A DNA stretch of 39,252 bases, from the NCBI GenBank assembly GCA_009801015.1, contig VHZZ01000010.1, forward strand, positions 138,135 through 177,386, in the 5' to 3' direction. Below, in pieces: positions 33,985 to 39,252 of this stretch. How positions within the stretch are numbered: position 1 is the stretch's first letter; every line of letters starts with the position of its first letter. Made by a program: the position numbers and the translations under genes. The notes under the pieces were generated by a model, which ran no database searches, was not told the origin of the DNA, and saw only the letters and a list, made by a program, of their open reading frames with translations. This stretch comes from Silene noctiflora (Eukaryota; Streptophyta; Magnoliopsida; Caryophyllales; Caryophyllaceae).

Positions 33985-34597
33985 GCTAATAATAGTGATC
34001 CTGTATATTGTTGCTTGAACACCAAAACCAACGCGATTATACGTTTCAATGTTTCGAGTCACGGGTACCTTTTTATTTTATTTTATTTTTTATTGGACGG
34101 AATTCATACCACCCTTGATGATTTTATTAACTAAATTTGTTGATATCTGCAGGTATGATGAGATGACGATCCCTACAGAATTCAAGTCCTCCTATTTACT
34201 ATCAGTAGTCGATTTAGAGGGGCATCTCCATGTAATGATGGTGGGAGAATCGATGACAGAGTTGGATATATGGATGGTGACGGAAGACGATTGCTGGGCT
34301 TTAGTGTTTCGTTGCTCGTTGAACCAATATCTTACAGCGTGTGATCACGCCTCGCATGATTTTAAACGTCCTTTGTGTTATGCTTATTCAAGAGACGGAC
34401 ACAAAATTATCATCGTAGGGCCTCTACAAATTCCTAAATGGCTCATGTGCTGTGATCTCCAGACTCAAACCATCAACATGGTTCAAATTCTTGGTGCGCC
34501 CGAAGGTGGTGTCTTTTGCTCAGGGATTGGTGGTGTGCCGGAAGGTGGCGTCTTTTGTGCAGGGCCATGGGTGGAATCCCTCGTTCCACTCGCATAG
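32689..34597 (+). CDS. F-box protein with associated (FBA-type) domain
   Basis: Exons are 32689-33013, 33683-34064 and 34153-34597, giving 383 residues. The N-terminus is a typical F-box (IIPDEIIMEILTRVPVKTIL then RLKSVSKSFRNLI), which would bind SKP1 in an SCF ubiquitin ligase. GICNGVMLF, EEFVLYNPATRAYRQIPR and DYKIVSLEEH are the usual FBA-region motifs, with LDIWMVTEDDCW further on. The target is unknown. Intron 1 is 669 bp and filled largely by a MITE; the junction restores E-G-ICNG in phase 1. The first ATG in frame is at 32689. Exon 2 has an (Arg-Val)5 run from a hexanucleotide repeat, and the C-terminus has a duplicated PEGGVFC motif. F-box genes vary greatly between species, so no ortholog is named. 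Confidence 0.87.
33036..33550. mobile_element. Long-TIR MITE within F-box intron 1
   Basis: The left end reads ATTCACGTGCTACCCTTGAA and the right end reversed reads ATTCACGTGGTACCCTTGAA. The inverted match continues for about 75 bp through TACCCAACTTTTTAAGTTTG, with one internal gap of several bases. TACC(C/G) recurs at 33046, 33076, 33105 and 33136, about 30 bp apart, so the termini are built of short tandem units. Exact ends and the target duplication are unclear. There is no transposase gene. The superfamily is unassigned. Confidence 0.72.
33955..33984 (+). repeat. (CGTGTT)5 coding hexanucleotide repeat
   Basis: Five perfect units in exon 2 of the F-box gene encode Arg-Val repeated five times. 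Slippage would add or remove dipeptides without changing frame. Confidence 0.95.
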
Positions 34598-34872
34598 TAA
34601 TATGGAGTTTAGATTTATTCAACTATGACATGTATCTACTAGCTTAATTAGAAATAACAAGTTTCGAGTAAAAGGCAAAACATATGTTCGGAAAATAATA
34701 GTTGGAATTTCTTAAATCCGAAAAACACCAGGATCCAACAAGGTCTTACAACCCCCCAAATTGCTAATTTAACTACAGATTAGGTAATTACACGTTCAAC
34801 CAGATTGACCCGTTCTCCAAAATTCCCCTTGGTATGGTTGAACAAAATCCTGCGATAAACTTCAGGAGGTAG
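34598..34872. other. Convergent 3' region of the F-box and NSE3-like genes
   Basis: Only 275 bp separate the two stop codons. Both 3' UTRs must lie here and may overlap. No further feature was recognised. Confidence 0.6.
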
Positions 34873-37178
34873 TTACACGAGCTCTGAAACTCCAGGTACC
34901 AATAGAACCTGAAGAAGCAATTGTAGAACTGATGAGATGGGTAAGGAGAGTGGAAACATATCAATTGAAAAGCAGAGATCATTGCAGAAGATACGAGAAA
35001 TACCTTCGAATGAAATTGAAATTTCAGTCAGTCATTGAGCTCAATTGTCGTAACATCCTTACCAATGATCTAAAAAAAAAGGAACAAAACAGCCTAGGTC
35101 AAGTACATGTCAACAGCAACAAAACAATCTAGGTCATGTCGGATGCATTCGATTACATTGTATTGGACCCTTGAGGGTCGGTCCCACATTACATACGTAA
35201 TGGCAAAATCACGCAACAGAAAGATGAGCAAGCTGCTCATATTTAAACAAAGATTAGTCCCTTGAGAGACTGTTTCACATTACCATTACAGCAACCTAGA
35301 TACTCTGTACCAATTAACTCAATACAAGACAACAGTATTCATTATATGTTTCAGTCTCATGATAACCTTATCATGAGACCGTCACATATGTAGGTCCTTG
35401 AAAGTGAAAAAAAGAGCAATGAATTAGTTCCAATTGGCTTTACCTGAGATACATAGTCTTTAATTTTCTGGCTGACTTCACCATCTAAGGCTCTCTCAGC
35501 TAGCTCAAACACTACTGTGTTTCCTTCAGGGCCGTTAACTTTATCCTTCTGGATGTATCTGCACCGTTAAATTACAGTTAACTTTATCCTTCAAGATTTC
35601 TACGCCGATATCTCACCCAAGGGGGTTGACATCACCGATTGTGCTGGACAGCTCCTGGGAATGGAGCCTCAATACAACACTTCATAGAGAAAAAGTAAAC
35701 AAATACTAACCTCTGCTGTACTAGTGTCTCTAACAAGAGCTTTACATTCCCGAGTGCAGGATGGTTTTCATCAGTTTCTTTCAACCCCAGCCGCCTTAAA
35801 TGATGCCACAGATTTTCTAAGAGTTGCAAGGTGTTTTGTCAGTTCTCTCAGACAATGAAAAGATGAAAATAAGGTCTATTACACAGCATAATTGGTAAGC
35901 GTCTCAACCATTAACCAACGCACTGAAATGGACATGTGGTACGTAAATTGGTCACCAAAACTGTCATATGGAGTAGTTAAAGTACTACCACCTTATAAAA
36001 GATAAGTCTGTATTTCAGCAAAATATACATACCTTCTGAAATTTTACCCCCGGCAAGATGGACAATACCGGCAACAACGAATGTAAACCCTGTCAAGGGT
36101 GCAGTATTGACATCCTCGACAAATTTCCGGTACACATCAGCAGGCAATTGACTGACTACAATATATGATCTTAAATCAGCAGAACCTGTAACAAATAAAG
36201 CTGTTATTCAGTAACCACCACAATAAGAAAAGCAATAAGAAAGACAAATTAAGTACAGGGAACAGCAGAAAAAGATGCCCCTTAGGTGAACATTAGCATC
36301 TAATAGCTCATATGAGCCTTCCGTAAAACTATGACATCATACATAGGAAAACCCCACCCATAACAAAATGCTCAATGAAGTGAATCAATAAATCACAATT
36401 TAGCATGGAACACTGCCATTTCCTTCTACCATTTTGTATGTAACTGCAAAACGCTAAAAAAATCAGGTTTCCAGTGTGGATTTGCTTGCCAGTTGCCACT
36501 AAGATTGCTCCATCAGTTTCATAATTACAAACTATATGAATGATGTAACCGACTATGACAAATTTTTAAGTCAATACATACAGAAACTAACAGTTACACT
36601 TCTACCAAGAGAAACTAGCTGAACAGCTTGATATTCAACGGCCGGCACAACAGAAACTACATGGTTTCCAGCGAAACCCAAGTTTTTGGAAGTGCAATTA
36701 TTATACCAAATATATTTGATGAAAATATCCCTTTCAAAACAATGAAAAAGATGTAGCACACTTGAAAACATTTTTCCTTGATCAAACACTGTCGATACTC
36801 ACTCTGCTGAGAATAGCGAGCTTGATTTTTTGTTGTAGAACGAGCACGCTGAAGCTCCTTAAGTTCATAACCAAAAACACCAGCAAGCTTCTCTCTGGCC
36901 TTATCAATCACAGCAGCAGGGAGAGCACGCTGCCTATAATTCTTGGTCACTATTTGCGTCAACTCTTCCCTCTTGATAGGACATCCTGAGCTCTGGTGAG
37001 TCTTAAAAAGAACATACCGAACTACCTCACCGACAAGCTTATCCGTTTCCTGCAGGAACAAACCATTAATAACTAGTATATATCCGCCTGAATCAACCGT
37101 CTTAGGAATGCATAAACTAAGCTAAATTACCTCACTAGACAGGCCAAATTGCGAAAAATCTGCACCGTTATCACCCAT
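34873..37178 (-). CDS. NSE3: NSE3/MAGE-domain subunit of the SMC5/6 complex
   Basis: Exons in gene order are 37178-37131, 37049-36803, 36185-36033, 35816-35711, 35558-35444 and 34908-34873, giving 234 residues; Arabidopsis NSE3 is about 237. The protein is the MAGE-fold partner of NSE1 and NSE4 in SMC5/6, acting in DNA repair and chromosome maintenance in the nucleus. Visible are KLVGEVVRYVLFK and CPIKREELTQIV (first winged helix), then SYIVVSQLPADVY, GFTFVVAGIVHLAGGKISE (second winged helix) and RYIQKDKVNGPEGNTVVFEL. All junctions keep phase with GT-AG ends. The first coding exon is only 16 codons. The last exon (12 codons with the stop) is the least certain part. A leader intron probably ends just before the ATG (CTTTAG). 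Confidence 0.88.
35354..35379. repeat. Perfect 12-bp inverted repeat with 2-bp loop in NSE3 intron 5
   Basis: GTCTCATGATAA and TTATCATGAGAC are exact reverse complements separated by CC. Similar GAGACCGTC/GACGGTCTC words appear at other places in the window, suggesting the terminus of a small fold-back element. Confidence 0.6.
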
Positions 37179-37775
37179 TCCTAAAGCCAACTAACCAGAA
37201 AAACATCAAGATTCATCCTTCACAAAAAATGCACACATATCACGGATTCACGGGTGGCGATACCTACGAATATTCATCTAAATTATGACAGTCAATCAAA
37301 ATTATCTCAATTCTTAATCAATCACGCTCGTAACACGGCATCAATTCCCACATTCTGCACAAGTAAATTAGTCCTAAGTAGCAATCATTAGCCCTAATAA
37401 TCTACTATAAACTTATTAATTAAAACACAAAATCAAGAAATTTGGATTTAAGCTAATGAAACAATCAATTTAACAACATACATATACTGCAAAATGTAAA
37501 TAGATTAAAGAAAATTAACAAATTCGCTGAAGTAAAGGGGGAAAATGTGATTATACCAGATTAGTAGCGTAGTATTAAGCAAGCGAGGAGATTAAAATTG
37601 ATGATTATCGACGATTCTATGAGAGTAGGTTTTGTGAAAATTGGGGATTTAGGGTTTTGATGGAGAAGTGATCAACACATTTTCAACAGCGTTGTTTCGC
37701 GCTCTTGCCCCTTTGTCGCCAAAATTAATCGGGTAACTCCATTTTTTTTTCACAAATTCTCGTTTCGGACGGTAA

Positions 37776-37923
37776 CTATCTGTCTTAAGCTTAAAACGGG
37801 TCAAATACATATCAAATCACCTACACTTGTTGCCTAAAAAGTGTTAAAACTTTTGTCTTCTAGTACCCCACTTGATTGTATTTGACCCGTCTTATGCTTA
37901 AGACGGATATATCCGTCTTAAGC
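37776..37923. mobile_element. Small TIR element with nested palindromic end
   Basis: The left arm TGTCTTAAGCTTAAAACGGG then TCAAATACA is inverted on the right as CCGTCTTAAGCATAAGACGG then GTCAAATACA. The right end continues into an exact 28-bp palindrome (37896-37923) with halves GCTTAAGACGGATA and TATCCGTCTTAAGC. No target duplication or coding sequence was recognised. Confidence 0.65.
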
Positions 37924-38532
37924 AAGATTTATTGTTTCTTTTTACTTCTCAACCATTCGGATCAAATCTTAGTTGATCGCCTGATCGGATGTTTGTGGGT
38001 TTATTTGGAAATAAAAAGGTAAATGAATGGGATTGGAATATATAATACAGTATAGTAACTAGTATAGATCTCGTACTATAGTACGGTATTTGTAGAAGAT
38101 TATGTTAGAGAAAAATTGTGATTAAAATATTACCATTAATTATTTTATTTTTTAATCAATCTACTATTTATAAAATTTTGTATTAATAAGATTAAACGGT
38201 ATTTTTTAGATTGATTTATAAAGGGGCATTCTAAATAAAATTACTTGCATATAATTGACTTTACTTTTAATTTAATATAATATTCGTAAGTGGTAGAAAA
38301 TATGGTTATTACCATCTAACGATGCTTCAAGTTAAAGTTATTTTATTTGTAATAAGAAAATACAAAAATATTGTTACATGCTTTACAAAAATACTCCATA
38401 CTCCATATTACTCACGTAAAAAACAAATTTCCCAACGAAAACGCTATATGTTGAATGAGAATATTAGATGTGAGTGTTATAAATCAACGGGAACTAACAA
38501 TATTAATATTAATATTAAATATTAAAAATATT

Positions 38533-38705
38533 AATATGCTAGTGTTAGGTGTTACCATATTACTATAAATCCGTAATTATCCTATTTACCTTATTTATAT
38601 AATATGCTAGTGTTAGGTGCTAATTTAGTAAAACCGTAACTACCATATTTAACATATTTATATAATATGTTAGTGTTAGCCGTTAATTCACCAAAATCGT
38701 AATAA
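38533..38705. repeat. AT-rich tandem repeat, 2.6 units of about 65 bp
   Basis: Units start with AATATG(C/T)TAGTGTTAG at 38533, 38601 and 38664, spacings of 68 and 63 bp. Each continues through an AA(A/T)(A/C)CGTAA core and the first two end with ATTTATAT. Confidence 0.8.
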
Positions 38706-39252
38706 TAAACCAAATTAATAGTGGGTCCACTTTCTTCATTTGTCATTCAATTAGTCAAAACAATTAGTCAGCATGAGAAATGTGAGCGGGATTTTTTCAA
38801 TTATGTTAATCTTTTAGTATACAGGGGATGTGTTGTGAGAAAAAATTGAAGAAAATAAATGATATCTCAACGGTCCGGATTAAATCCGAGCTCCATTTTC
38901 AGTACTACGGTACACCTACACGACAATTTGTGTTTGACAGTTAATTTTGTATTATTATATTTTCAAAATGATCCTAGAAACATGATCTACAAAATGAGTG
39001 TTATAAATAACGTCAGAGAATATATGCGGTTAAAAGCACGGTATATAAAGTAAATAATTACCTAAAACATTAAAAAAAATTACCTAGCATTGCAGTATTT
39101 ATAGATAGCCTAAAACATTTTTAATGGCCAATTGTACCTTTTTACGTTGGTTAGTATATTTGATTTTCACATCTCGATCGTGATTTTTACATAAACATAT
39201 AACTGTTTGATATTTTTTTATAAAATTAAGCTTTTTTAAAAAAAAAAAAAAA

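Larger units (their letters stand above)
37179..39252. other. Upstream region of the NSE3-like gene and AT-rich terminal flank
   Basis: The first 400 bases are the presumed NSE3 leader, leader intron and promoter. The remainder is strongly AT-rich with the MITE and tandem repeat listed separately. No coding sequence was recognised; the short frames at 38322 and 38859 look random. The window ends in a poly-A run. Confidence 0.55.

Overview
The window is plant nuclear DNA, almost certainly from a eudicot. It has AT-rich non-coding sequence, many GT-AG introns, microsatellites, Stowaway-type MITEs, and genes of families found only in green plants (QUASIMODO2-type methyltransferase, CLASSY, MBD8, PTC52). 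Some repeat signatures remind me of Caryophyllales, but that is a weak impression. No tRNA, rRNA, CRISPR array or bacterial feature was seen.

Layout. 1-4165: repeat-rich flank with a GACCCG-rich TIR element, a Stowaway MITE, a retroelement relic and a duplicated leader. 4166-8144 (+): QUA2/TSD2-type pectin methyltransferase, 8 coding exons. 8145-10147: intergenic with relics. 10148-14002 (+): CLASSY 3/4-like SNF2 protein. 14003-15447: intergenic. 15448-22485 (+): MBD8-like protein with MBD and zinc fingers. 22486-25681: intergenic, holding a second copy of the GACCCG element and a hAT-like element. 25682-28481 (+): APRL-type membrane thioredoxin-like protein. 29371-31581 (-): PTC52-type Rieske oxygenase. 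32689-34597 (+): F-box protein with a MITE in intron 1. 34873-37178 (-): NSE3/MAGE subunit of SMC5/6. 37179-39252: AT-rich flank with repeats. All exon models were built by hand from splice signals, phase and family resemblance.

The genes do not form a pathway. CLASSY (directs Pol IV to loci for RNA-directed DNA methylation) lies beside an MBD protein (candidate methyl-DNA reader) on the same strand, a thematic but unproven pairing.

Most notable: (i) two copies of a non-autonomous element with TIRs TAGACCTGGCAAA, 9-bp target duplications and a body made of GACCCG repeats; (ii) a second GC-rich element with an exact 8-bp duplication and hAT-like ends; (iii) a PTC52 intron whose donor reads AT instead of GT, with a stop codon right at the junction; (iv) a Gly-to-Glu change in the SAM-binding motif of the QUA2-like protein; (v) an in-frame, stop-free 264-bp intron in the same gene.
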